Source: an uncultured Desulfomonile sp. (GTDB lineage: Bacteria > Desulfobacterota > Desulfomonilia > Desulfomonilales > Desulfomonilaceae). Taken from it: DNA of 64,000 nucleotides. This document shows, piece after piece, positions 57,919 to 64,000 of this stretch; positions within the stretch are counted from its first letter, which is position 1, and every line of letters starts with the position of its first letter. The notes below the pieces were generated by a model. It made no database searches, was not told where the DNA came from, and saw only the letters and a program-made list of their open reading frames with translations. The translations under genes and the position numbers were made by a program. The DNA lies in NCBI GenBank assembly GCA_903952205.1, contig CAJBEZ010000105.1, positions 151,279 through 215,278 of the forward strand, written 5' to 3'.

Positions 57919-58143
57919 CTATAATAGGCACGAATTATATTTCCCTGTTGTAATGTTCCAGGCGAATCCGCCGGGTATATCCAACCTCAACCATGCGGAG
58001 GTCTTACCATTTTTTCTCAACGGTCCCGTATACAATATATGGGTTACCGATGATATCGGGCAAGCGCTCAAACGAGTATCTTTATAAGGATTCAAAATAA
58101 AAGTGAATCGTTCGGGAAACTTTCTCTTGCTCTCCTTTTTCAT
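57919..58143 (-). CDS. small hypothetical protein, possibly degraded
   Basis: The ATG at 58143 follows AGAGGT closely. The first 25 residues (KRKFPERFTFILNPYKD and a following CP) resemble the start of small zinc-ribbon-like proteins, but the later Cys pairs expected there are missing or altered. The 74-residue product may be a decayed member. It lies between the DUF1254 gene and the hydrolase gene on the same strand. Confidence 0.4.
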   Translation of the reverse strand: MKKESKRKFPERFTFILNPYKDTRLSACPISSVTHILYTGPLRKNGKTSAWLRLDIPGGFAWNITTGKYNSCLL

Positions 58144-58187
58144 GTTACCTCTGTCTCGTCTAGTCCGAACACATTCTCTGTAAAGCT

Positions 58188-59297
58188 TTACTTCGCTGTA
58201 TCGGTAACGTCCTTCACCGACTGGCCGGCGCCATTCATCTGTATGAATCTTACCTTATCCGCCGAAAAATCCAACTTGCGAAGATCAACCTTGCGCAGAT
58301 CCAGATTCTCATACGTCTGAAAGTAGAAAACCTTGTTTGTGAGATCTCTAAATGTGGCAAACTGAGTCGTCTCTTTCGCCAATACCTTCCCTTGTGAGGA
58401 CCTCTCCACGACCACACCGCTCACGATGTTAAAGGCGTTAACTATGTGCTGACAGAGATTGAGAGCTTTCTCTGCGTTCTCTGCTCGGTCCGCAAAATTT
58501 GTGATTACCCCCAGACGGATAAATCGGCTTGGTGGCGTCAGATCGCCCGGTAATCCGATCAAGCCCGCTCCATTGCCGGTAGGAATTAATTTCACTCCGG
58601 CCATCTCCCTGGGTTTTGGATTCTGGTCACTCATCCCGATATACTGTCTCAAGTGGTTGATGTGCCATGGGAAATTTGGAGCGTTCGTAAGAATGCCCAA
58701 AGGATTGTCGTAGATCATGACCTTGCCGACTTCATCGAACTCGATGACGATGCATTTGCCGCTCGCATCGTATATGACGCTGTGACCCGGCGGGGCTATG
58801 CCAAGAGCGGGGACCACGTAACCAAATATCAGGACCTTGTCCATCGCCAGTTTCACTTCATCAACGGTGGCAAAATTGCCGAGTATCCAGGCGCCAAACA
58901 TCGTCTCTGCCAGGGAGCGGGCTTCCTGGCCTGGTGGTACATCCTGGAATTTCACGTCAGGCTCGTACCAAAGCCCCCCAAAAGAGAGTCCGGATTCATT
59001 CAAGCCATCCGACACCATGTCGTCTATGCCCCAGCCCACTACCGCAACGTAACCGTACTTGCTATTCCAAGTGAGTCCATTCTTACCTCCCGGCGCAGGA
59101 CTGGTAAACTTCATGCTTCGGGGGACGACGGCTATCTTCCACCCACTGTCAACGCCGAACTCCATGGTCCTCCCTATCGTTACGTTTCCATCTTTTGCGG
59201 TAACCTGGAACGACATGCACGACTGTCCTTCTGCGACCCAGACGCCGAGCGCCAATGCTACCAACAAACAACACAGCAGTGTCGATAAATTTTTCAC
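58188..59297 (-). CDS. choloylglycine hydrolase/penicillin V acylase-family secreted amidase
   Basis: The GTG at 59297 lies nine bases after AGGAGG. The 369-residue protein has a signal peptide ending just before Cys27 (AEGQS then CMSF), so cleavage would expose the N-terminal nucleophile of this Ntn-hydrolase family. Other expected residues appear at R43 (IGRTMEF), N100 (GLNESGLSF), N205 (LTNAPNFPWH) and R258 (PPSRFIR). The position often held by Asp is Glu (E46). It should hydrolyse linear amide bonds (bile-salt, N-acyl homoserine lactone or penicillin V type) in the periplasm; the substrate cannot be told. Confidence 0.88.
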   Translation of the reverse strand: MKNLSTLLCCLLVALALGVWVAEGQSCMSFQVTAKDGNVTIGRTMEFGVDSGWKIAVVPRSMKFTSPAPGGKNGLTWNSKYGYVAVVGWGIDDMVSDGLNESGLSFGGLWYEPDVKFQDVPPGQEARSLAETMFGAWILGNFATVDEVKLAMDKVLIFGYVVPALGIAPPGHSVIYDASGKCIVIEFDEVGKVMIYDNPLGILTNAPNFPWHINHLRQYIGMSDQNPKPREMAGVKLIPTGNGAGLIGLPGDLTPPSRFIRLGVITNFADRAENAEKALNLCQHIVNAFNIVSGVVVERSSQGKVLAKETTQFATFRDLTNKVFYFQTYENLDLRKVDLRKLDFSADKVRFIQMNGAGQSVKDVTDTAK

Positions 59298-59939
59298 GGC
59301 AAAGAGCCTCCTTTGTCCAAAATGTTCAACTTTTTTGCAATGGATGGTTATGTATGGTCACAACCCGAATTCCCTGAATATCAAGCCCGCATAGAGAACA
59401 ACCCGTCGCTAGCGGCCTCATGATTGGTGTGACGGGGGTTCGTCTCACAGCTATTTTCTCATACACCAGTCCGCTTAGTTAACAAAAAAAGCGCCCGGGC
59501 CATGATTAACTTCATCAGCGTTTACCGAGGTAACGCGGAGGAATATAGGCCTACGACGGGCGAGAATGCTATAGCCATGATGTTGTGTTGTGTGATATCC
59601 TTGGCTTCGGAACAAATTCGTGAGGTGGATCAGAGTATGCTTTTTTCTCGATATATTTGGAATTTAAAGGCTCAATCATAAAATTAGCTGAGACTGTAAG
59701 CTACTCTTATGATCTAGAATGTATGTGTAATTTTATTCTGGGTCATTCGTAATTAAAGATTCTTGTTGCGCCAAATCGGATTCTGGATCCTTATTAATTG
59801 ACACCTTCCCCAACGACAGTTTTAGTATCTATGTATGAGCGGTCCCTAAAGAAAGAGCGTTAGAGTGGGAATTTTTTAGGATTTTGGCAAGTAAGAAATT
59901 ACACTGTTTTTGATTCATTTCTTTGACGAGGAGGAAGTC
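59298..59939. other. long intergenic region, no gene recognised
   Basis: This 640-base stretch separates the divergent hydrolase and Pepco-like genes. No open frame, RNA gene or strong hairpin stands out. The part from about 59640 is A+T-rich and probably holds the promoter of the downstream gene; a GAGGAGGAAG ribosome binding site ends it. Confidence 0.4.
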
Positions 59940-60305
59940 ATGGCGCCTTCAGACAAATCGAAACAAGTGATACTCATGGTACCTAGCTCTCATGAGACTC
60001 TTGAACTGGCTGATCGGGGGATCGCCGAAACTCATGTATTGAAAGACACTGTCAGGGAACTCGTTGTAGAGAGAAGAGTAGATCCTGAAAAGCTAAGACT
60101 GAACATTGAGCAAAGCATGAGTCAAGTCGGCGAAATTTTCTCCACCGCTGAACAGAAAGTTAGCGAGCTATGGGAGATTCAAAGCGTGTCGGTGGGACTG
60201 ACCATAAATGCGGACGGTTCAGTGGGAATTGCATCTGCTGGTGTAAGAGCCTCATTGGAGGTTATTTTTGCGCCGCGAAAGAAAACTGAAGAACTGGGCT
60301 TTTAA
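59940..60305 (+). CDS. Pepco-like effector-associated small protein
   Basis: The ATG at 59940 follows GAGGAGGAAG. The 121-residue product has a helix (about 45-78: EKLRLNIEQSMSQVGEIF) followed by strands with LTINADGSVGIASAGV and a final EVIFAPRKK. This helix plus two-strand pattern with a Gly-rich turn resembles the Pepco/trypsin-co-occurring small domains seen in predicted bacterial conflict and signalling systems. No protease, ATPase or NLR-like partner gene is adjacent, so it would be an orphan. The match is by eye. Confidence 0.55.
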   Translation: MAPSDKSKQVILMVPSSHETLELADRGIAETHVLKDTVRELVVERRVDPEKLRLNIEQSMSQVGEIFSTAEQKVSELWEIQSVSVGLTINADGSVGIASAGVRASLEVIFAPRKKTEELGF

Positions 60306-60434
60306 CCTATAGAGGACATATTTCCCGGTGTGTTCGTAATTTTGTTACAGGAATTGTCTGAAACATCTCAGCCAGAAACTGGCCCCCAGCAAGGCTCAGG
60401 ATGTTCGGGCAAGCTCTTACAACCTTACCAAGAA

Positions 60435-61256
60435 TTATGAATACGACGGGGCGGATTTAGGTTTAACAGCTTCGATGATCGCAGAAACGACGTAGTCTTC
60501 GATATTTCGCCCCGGAGCCCATTCACGTATGAATTCGCGACTCTCGTCTTTGGGCTGAATTCGTATACTTAGAAATCCACATTCCTCAAGCATAGTTTCC
60601 ATTTCTGTAATGGTAGCGGCTCCAGCAACGCAACAGGAATAAAGAGCCAGGTCGTTCCGAATGGCTTCGGGCAATGGCGCTGTAGCGATCACATCGGAAA
60701 TGGCCAATCGGCCCCCGGGCCTTAAGACTCGGAAAGCTTCGTGGAAAACTCTTTGCTTGTCCGGGGACAGATTTATGACACAGTTTGACATTATGACGTC
60801 CACGCTTGAGTCGGCTGCCGGCAGATTTTCTATCTCACCCAAACGAAACTCCACGTTTGAATATTCGTTTGTTCCAGCAAGCGCCCGAGCTTTTGCGACC
60901 ATTTCCGGAGTCATATCCACCCCGATTACATGTCCGGATTTCCCAACCTGTACGGCTGCCAAAAAACTATCAAATCCTGCGCCGCTCCCGAGATCTAAAA
61001 CGGTTTCCCCTGGTTGCAAAGCTGCTATGGCCTGGGGATTACCGCAACCAAGACCTAAATCAGAGCCGATTGGAACAGACTGGACCTCCTCGGCCGAATA
61101 CCCTATCTGCGATGATATATTGGCCTGCGATACATTCGATGGTCCGCAACAGCTTCCCGAGGGGGCGCATCCGCATCCGGCCTTCCCGTCTTTCGCAATC
61201 TGCCCGTATCTTTCCCTTACGGATTCCCTTATCTCTGAATTATGTGGATCTTTCAT
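60435..61256 (-). CDS. arsM: arsenite S-adenosylmethionine methyltransferase
   Basis: The ATG at 61256 follows AAGGA at eight bases; a TTG at 61262 is too close to it. The 273-residue SAM methyltransferase has motif I LDLGSGAGFDS and IGVDMTPEM. The three Cys that bind As(III) in ArsM are present: C71 (LGCGNP), C159 (MSNCVINL) and C208/C209 (YSCCVAG). A Cys-rich N terminus (GCGCAPSGSCCG) adds further thiols. It converts arsenite to methylated, often volatile, arsenicals in the cytoplasm. It is the last gene of the ars operon. Confidence 0.93.
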   Translation of the reverse strand: MKDPHNSEIRESVRERYGQIAKDGKAGCGCAPSGSCCGPSNVSQANISSQIGYSAEEVQSVPIGSDLGLGCGNPQAIAALQPGETVLDLGSGAGFDSFLAAVQVGKSGHVIGVDMTPEMVAKARALAGTNEYSNVEFRLGEIENLPAADSSVDVIMSNCVINLSPDKQRVFHEAFRVLRPGGRLAISDVIATAPLPEAIRNDLALYSCCVAGAATITEMETMLEECGFLSIRIQPKDESREFIREWAPGRNIEDYVVSAIIEAVKPKSAPSYS

Positions 61257-61288
61257 TTTCAATATCCTTTCCTAGTCCCAAGTGTTCG

Positions 61289-61990
61289 TCAGGCGGTTGC
61301 CAGTAAATAAAAGCCAAGAACTATGAGCAGAACCCCAGCGATTTTTTGGATTATAGGGTTGACCTTCTGAACAGCCAAGGACAACCTTCTGACCCCGAGT
61401 CCCATTCCTACGAGGACCCCTGCAATCGGCAAGCTGTATCCAAAAGAAAAAACCGTAAGGATGGCTGCTCCCCATACTGTGTGCCCCTGCAAAGTAGTAA
61501 CAGCAAGGGCTATCGGAAGGACCGGATTGCAGCACACGGAACAGGCGGCAGCCCCTCCGCCCACTGCAAGACCATAAATGGTTGCTCCGGATGATCGCAT
61601 GTGCCAGGCTTTCCCTGTGAACACTAGCCTGGTTAAATCGAACGGCAGAAGACCCAAAGTAACTAGTCCAAACAAGACAGAGATGAATCCTGCGATCAGT
61701 TTCCAATACATCCCCAACGAAGCCCCCGCAACTTGGCCGACAAATCCGCTTACTGCTCCGAGCGCTGCGAAGGCGCCTATGGTTCCAATCATGAAAAAGA
61801 GCCCGGCCACGAGGAGGGCACGACGATCAGTGTCATGTCTGACAGTACCCGAATATCCAGCAATAGCGCCAAGAACTGGCAGGTTGCAGCAGGATGTCAT
61901 AGATCCTACTATTCCGAGCAGGAAAGCGGCAGGGAAAACCGCTATGGAAAATGGGGATGACTTCAGAATCTCGGCAGACCATTCGAGCAT
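61289..61990 (-). CDS. CcdA/DsbD-like thiol-electron transporter
   Basis: The 233-residue protein has six membrane segments and the CcdA/DsbD pattern of one conserved Cys in each of two symmetrical halves, here SMTSCCNLPV near residue 34 and ACSVCCNPVLP near residue 155, each doubled to CC. Such proteins carry reducing equivalents from cytoplasmic thioredoxin to periplasmic proteins. GGAG lies seven bases before the ATG. It sits between a thioredoxin-like gene and arsM, as in several arsenic operons of anaerobes. Confidence 0.85.
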   Translation of the reverse strand: MLEWSAEILKSSPFSIAVFPAAFLLGIVGSMTSCCNLPVLGAIAGYSGTVRHDTDRRALLVAGLFFMIGTIGAFAALGAVSGFVGQVAGASLGMYWKLIAGFISVLFGLVTLGLLPFDLTRLVFTGKAWHMRSSGATIYGLAVGGGAAACSVCCNPVLPIALAVTTLQGHTVWGAAILTVFSFGYSLPIAGVLVGMGLGVRRLSLAVQKVNPIIQKIAGVLLIVLGFYLLATA

Positions 61991-62002
61991 CTTTGCACTC
62001 CA

Positions 62003-62716
62003 TCACTTCGGGCAGCAGGACTCACTCCCTTGAGTGGGACAGCAAGAAGCGGGCTTCGACGCCAACACAAAAGCATTATATAAACCGGCTTCAGTGATTT
62101 CACCCACCACGGCCGATGCAGAGCCCAGCCGACCTAGAATAACCACACTGGGAAAAGTCTTCACTGAGAAGTGCCGCACTAATTGGTTGTAATCTGACGA
62201 GCTACTCTTGAGCGTAAACACTGCGACCTTTTGTCCCGATTTCGATAGATTGTTTGCCACTGTCCCTAACTGCTTTGGGATTGAGGTAGTCGAAATCTCC
62301 GCCTCACCGGACAGCACCAGGAACACAACATCTTTGTCCGCTGCCAGCGTGTCGAGAGATTGCAAGGAATCTAGGACTCGGTTGAGCAAAATTTCTTCCG
62401 GTTTAGTTTGCGGCTTACCTTGGTAGCTGTCCACTGCTGTCACATTCGGAATTTCCGTAAGCCCTGACGAAAAGGACTTCGCAGGAACTGCAGTGTACGA
62501 CCGAGCAGAGTTTCCACTCAAGAATGAATTGGTCCCAACTGCGATTGCCGCCATTATGATGATCACGGAGACCATGGTCTTGCCGTTTTGATGTGACGCC
62601 TTTCCTGGATTGCAGCACGAGGAACCGTTTCCGGCTTCCGGTTGACAACAGGGAGTCACAGAATCCGCAACTGCACAGCAGCTTTTTCCTTTTTCATCAG
62701 AGGTTACTTCATTCAT
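62003..62716 (-). CDS. membrane-anchored thioredoxin-like protein with Cys-pair tails
   Basis: The ATG at 62716 overlaps the arsR stop by ATGA and follows GTAGGAGG. The 237-residue protein has a cytoplasmic Cys-rich N tail (three CC pairs within residues 13-37), a membrane anchor (about 48-70), and a thioredoxin-fold domain (about 105-220; VVFLVLSGEAE, VAVFTLKSSSSDYNQLVRHFSVKTFPSVVILG as separate strands, with the cis-Pro region FPSVV). The C tail ends in ASCC...ESCCPK. The classical CxxC active site is absent, so it may bind As(III) or pass electrons through the tail CC pairs. Confidence 0.75.
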   Translation of the reverse strand: MNEVTSDEKGKSCCAVADSVTPCCQPEAGNGSSCCNPGKASHQNGKTMVSVIIIMAAIAVGTNSFLSGNSARSYTAVPAKSFSSGLTEIPNVTAVDSYQGKPQTKPEEILLNRVLDSLQSLDTLAADKDVVFLVLSGEAEISTTSIPKQLGTVANNLSKSGQKVAVFTLKSSSSDYNQLVRHFSVKTFPSVVILGRLGSASAVVGEITEAGLYNAFVLASKPASCCPTQGSESCCPK

Positions 62717-63084
62717 TTGCATCCTCCTACACTGAGAAATTCGTGTTCATTGAGAGATGCCGGCAGTGGGTGCCCGGTGAGCAAGTTCGCCGTGGCGATT
62801 ACCGTTTCCGGGTCTACCCAGCACAATATGTTCTTTCCACGTCTCTCCATACGTATGAGGCCTGACTGACGGAGTTCTCTAATGTGATGAGAAACGGTTG
62901 AAGGATCTATCTCAAGGCCCTTGGCTAGTTCGCCTACACACTGTCCTAATGCTATATCTGAGCTGCATTTAGTTCCGGGTGGACAGCATGAAACCAACCG
63001 CAAGAAAATCTGCAAGCGGTTGGGATTGGACAACGCCCTGAAAATATCGGCGAAACGGTAAATCTCGTCTTGATAGTTGGACAT
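62713..63084 (-). CDS. arsR: ArsR-family transcriptional repressor
   Basis: The 123-residue winged-helix protein has the ArsR pattern FRALSNPNRLQIFLRL, recognition helix DPSTVSHHIRELRQSGLI and wing MERRGKNILCWVD. The usual CVC pair at the DNA-binding helix is replaced. Candidate metal thiols are C33, C34, C40 and C49, in a CC-x5-C-x8-C layout. Binding As(III) or Sb(III) should release it from DNA. No Shine-Dalgarno is seen; the predicted promoter places the transcript start at or next to the ATG. It heads the operon with the thioredoxin-like protein, CcdA and ArsM genes. Confidence 0.9.
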   Translation of the reverse strand: MSNYQDEIYRFADIFRALSNPNRLQIFLRLVSCCPPGTKCSSDIALGQCVGELAKGLEIDPSTVSHHIRELRQSGLIRMERRGKNILCWVDPETVIATANLLTGHPLPASLNEHEFLSVGGCK

Positions 63085-63092
63085 ATGTCAAT
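63080..63092 (-). promoter_or_regulatory. candidate ArsR operator overlapping the start codon
   Basis: GACATATGTC at 63080-63089 is a perfect 10-base palindrome. On the minus strand it extends as an imperfect TTGACATATGTCCAA. It covers the arsR ATG and touches the -10 box, so bound ArsR would block its own transcription. The role is inferred from position. Confidence 0.5.
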
Positions 63093-63120
63093 ATGTATCA
63101 GGTACGGCATTTTGGGTCAA
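63092..63120 (-). promoter_or_regulatory. promoter of the ars operon
   Basis: On the minus strand TTGACC (63115-63120) and TACATA (63092-63097) are 17 bases apart. Only seven bases separate the -10 from the ATG, which predicts a leaderless or nearly leaderless message. Confidence 0.5.
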
Positions 63121-63390
63121 GCAAAAAATGCCAAAACCATATTCCCATCAACCCCTTCAGTGCGCCCGCTATGAATTGTTTTCGGACCAAACTTGTAGGC
63201 CATGCTGCTGGCCGTTAAATGAAACGTTTCTAAAGCTTAATAATTAACAATAATAGCTAGATATGAATGATATTACTTCTCACCAAGAACATTTTTTGTG
63301 TACGAAGTCGAAAAAAAAGAGTGACAAAATTGCCTTTTCATTACATCCTATCAAAGTGTACTTATTTACTATAGATAAGGAGAAAAAAAC
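63121..63390. other. intergenic region, A+T-rich
   Basis: No gene is recognised. The AT-rich part (63230-63380) contains TATAGA-like sequence and AAGGAGA (63378-63384), which serve the next gene. Confidence 0.35.
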
Positions 63391-63666
63391 TTGTCAAAAA
63401 AAATTCTAATTTTGTCAGTCGTCACATTCGTCACACTGGGACTTGCTTCCGTCGCTTTCTCTAGTTGAGCGGGTTGTTTCCCCTCCTGGTCAGGAGGATC
63501 ATCAAACTCTTATTCCGCCGGCGGTTATTCGTCCTATTATGGTTATGGCGGTTCCCCTTACGGTTATGGTTACGCCGCCCCGCAGCAGAACAACTACCAA
63601 TCGTCAGGCCAATCCGGTAAGCCAGCCAAAAAGTCGAAATCGAAACCAAAGCCCGCTACCAATTAG
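63391..63666 (+). CDS. Gly/Tyr-rich lipoprotein gene with an in-frame TGA
   Basis: TTG at 63391 follows AAGGAG and encodes a signal peptide (MSKKILILSVVTFVTLGLASVAFSS). Codon 26 (63466-63468) is TGA, and the same frame continues AGCFPSWSGG, then a Gly/Ser/Tyr-rich stretch (YSSYYGYGGSPYGYGYA) and a Lys-rich tail (KPAKKSKSKPK) to TAG at 63664. With Leu at codon 26 the join would be a perfect lipobox (LAGC). So this is either a nonsense-mutated lipoprotein gene (TTG to TGA is a simple change) or a recoded TGA: a perfect 6-bp hairpin with loop GGTC lies at 63482-63497. Nonsense mutation is the simpler view. Confidence 0.65.
63482..63497 (+). promoter_or_regulatory. SECIS-like hairpin after the in-frame TGA
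   Basis: CCTCCT pairs with AGGAGG around loop GGTC. The loop begins 19 bases after the TGA and has G in its first two positions, which fits the loose geometry known for bacterial SECIS elements. The stem also lies within ordinary codons (Ser-Trp-Ser-Gly), so chance is possible. Confidence 0.3.
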
Positions 63667-63685
63667 AGGGTTCCGGAATACATCC

Positions 63686-63715
63686 GAGGCGGCCATTCTT
63701 GGGATGGTCCGCCTC
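63686..63715 (+). terminator. hairpin after the Gly/Tyr-rich gene
   Basis: GAGGCGGCCAT (63686-63696) pairs with ATGGTCCGCCTC (63704-63715) with one bulged T. The stem is long and G+C-rich and begins 19 bases after the stop at 63666. The T run after it is weak, so it may be a terminator of modest strength. Confidence 0.55.
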
Positions 63716-64000
63716 TCTACCTTTCGCCGCAAAAAACTATTCTTGTATCAGGCCGAACATCCCAACCCCAGTTCCGTCGCTTCGCCTATTGCTCAAACTA
63801 ATCGATCTGCGATGCCATATAGCGAAGATTCAAATCAAATAAGCTCTTGACAGTTTTACGTCTTCCTTTCCGCGCCCAAGTGTGTGTCGGCGGGACTATT
63901 TTCCCAAGTTCGCCTCGGGAAGTTCCCAACTCGCTCACGTTGCTAGGTGTTTGGGGGGTCTGAGCGGGTTTTGTCTTGCTTTTTGTTCATATTTGCCTCC
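63716..64000. other. right end of the window, no gene recognised
   Basis: No frame with a ribosome binding site and no RNA gene is seen. Any gene beginning here would continue outside the window. Confidence 0.3.

Noticed and set aside
58653..59288. 211-codon frame opposite the choloylglycine-hydrolase-like gene
   Set aside because: It is the shadow of a well-supported secreted enzyme and has no recognisable domains.
61272..61706. 144-codon minus-strand frame inside the ccdA-like gene
   Set aside because: It overlaps the six-helix membrane protein in another frame, which has the family motifs and a ribosome binding site.

Overview
The window looks like the chromosome of a Gram-negative, signalling-rich bacterium. 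The best guess is a Desulfobacterota (former Deltaproteobacteria) lineage, in the general style of Desulfomonile or Syntrophobacter. That placement is an inference. It rests on many soluble PAS-type hybrid histidine kinases, CHASE2 and PAS class III cyclases, an LEPRxxLDAA-like DUF4347 surface protein, RND and lipoprotein genes that imply an outer membrane, and an ArsM-type arsenic operon. I found no rRNA, tRNA or CRISPR array.

Layout. 1-7.5 kb: a Cys/Pro-rich secreted protein behind a foldable RNA leader, a TerC-like membrane protein, an old-yellow-enzyme reductase, a sugar/AI-2-type binding lipoprotein paired with a membrane nucleotide cyclase, and a RelE/ParE-type toxin-antitoxin pair. 7.6-12.2 kb: a giant hybrid kinase (PAS-HisKA-HATPase-REC-Hpt) in an operon with a REC-HD-GYP response regulator. 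12.2-15.2 kb: a palindrome-rich non-coding stretch, then a DUF4347 surface protein cut short by an insertion sequence whose transposase is frameshifted. 15.4-20.9 kb: a cyclic-nucleotide and protein-phosphorylation island with a CHASE2 cyclase, a DUF4384 secreted protein, a cNMP-binding Ser/Thr kinase, a dead cNMP-binding gene and a PP2C phosphatase. 21-27.7 kb: DedA, then a complete livKHMGF branched-chain amino acid (or similar) ABC importer bracketed by two inverted relics of one IS5-type element. 27.8-34.5 kb: a membrane protein, a 13-bp tandem repeat inside an inverted repeat, and two large sensor kinases. 34.6-43.6 kb: a HEAT-repeat protein and a chemosensory operon (CheR, CheY, CheA, MCP, double CheW, CheB). 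43.8-50.2 kb: more PAS kinases, with deletion relics and a DUF4143 ATPase between them. 50.3-56.2 kb: two CBS proteins and an RND efflux pair. 56.3-59.3 kb: DUF1254/DUF1214 protein and a choloylglycine-hydrolase-like secreted enzyme, both on the minus strand. 59.9-64 kb: a Pepco-like small protein, the arsR-thioredoxin-ccdA-arsM operon, and a Gly/Tyr-rich lipoprotein gene with an in-frame TGA.

How it fits together. Most of the window is about sensing. Two class III cyclases make a cyclic nucleotide. A protein that fuses a cNMP-binding domain to a Ser/Thr kinase is a natural receptor, and the PP2C phosphatase next door would reverse its action. In parallel there are five intact PAS histidine kinases, one HD-GYP output and one chemosensory array. 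Relics of a kinase, a CheR-like protein, a cNMP-binding protein and three insertion sequences show that these families are being duplicated and lost here.

The most interesting candidates are the cyclase-kinase-phosphatase island, the binding-protein/cyclase pair with unusual substrate-pocket residues, the in-frame TGA followed by a SECIS-like hairpin, and the palindrome cluster at 12.27-12.63 kb.
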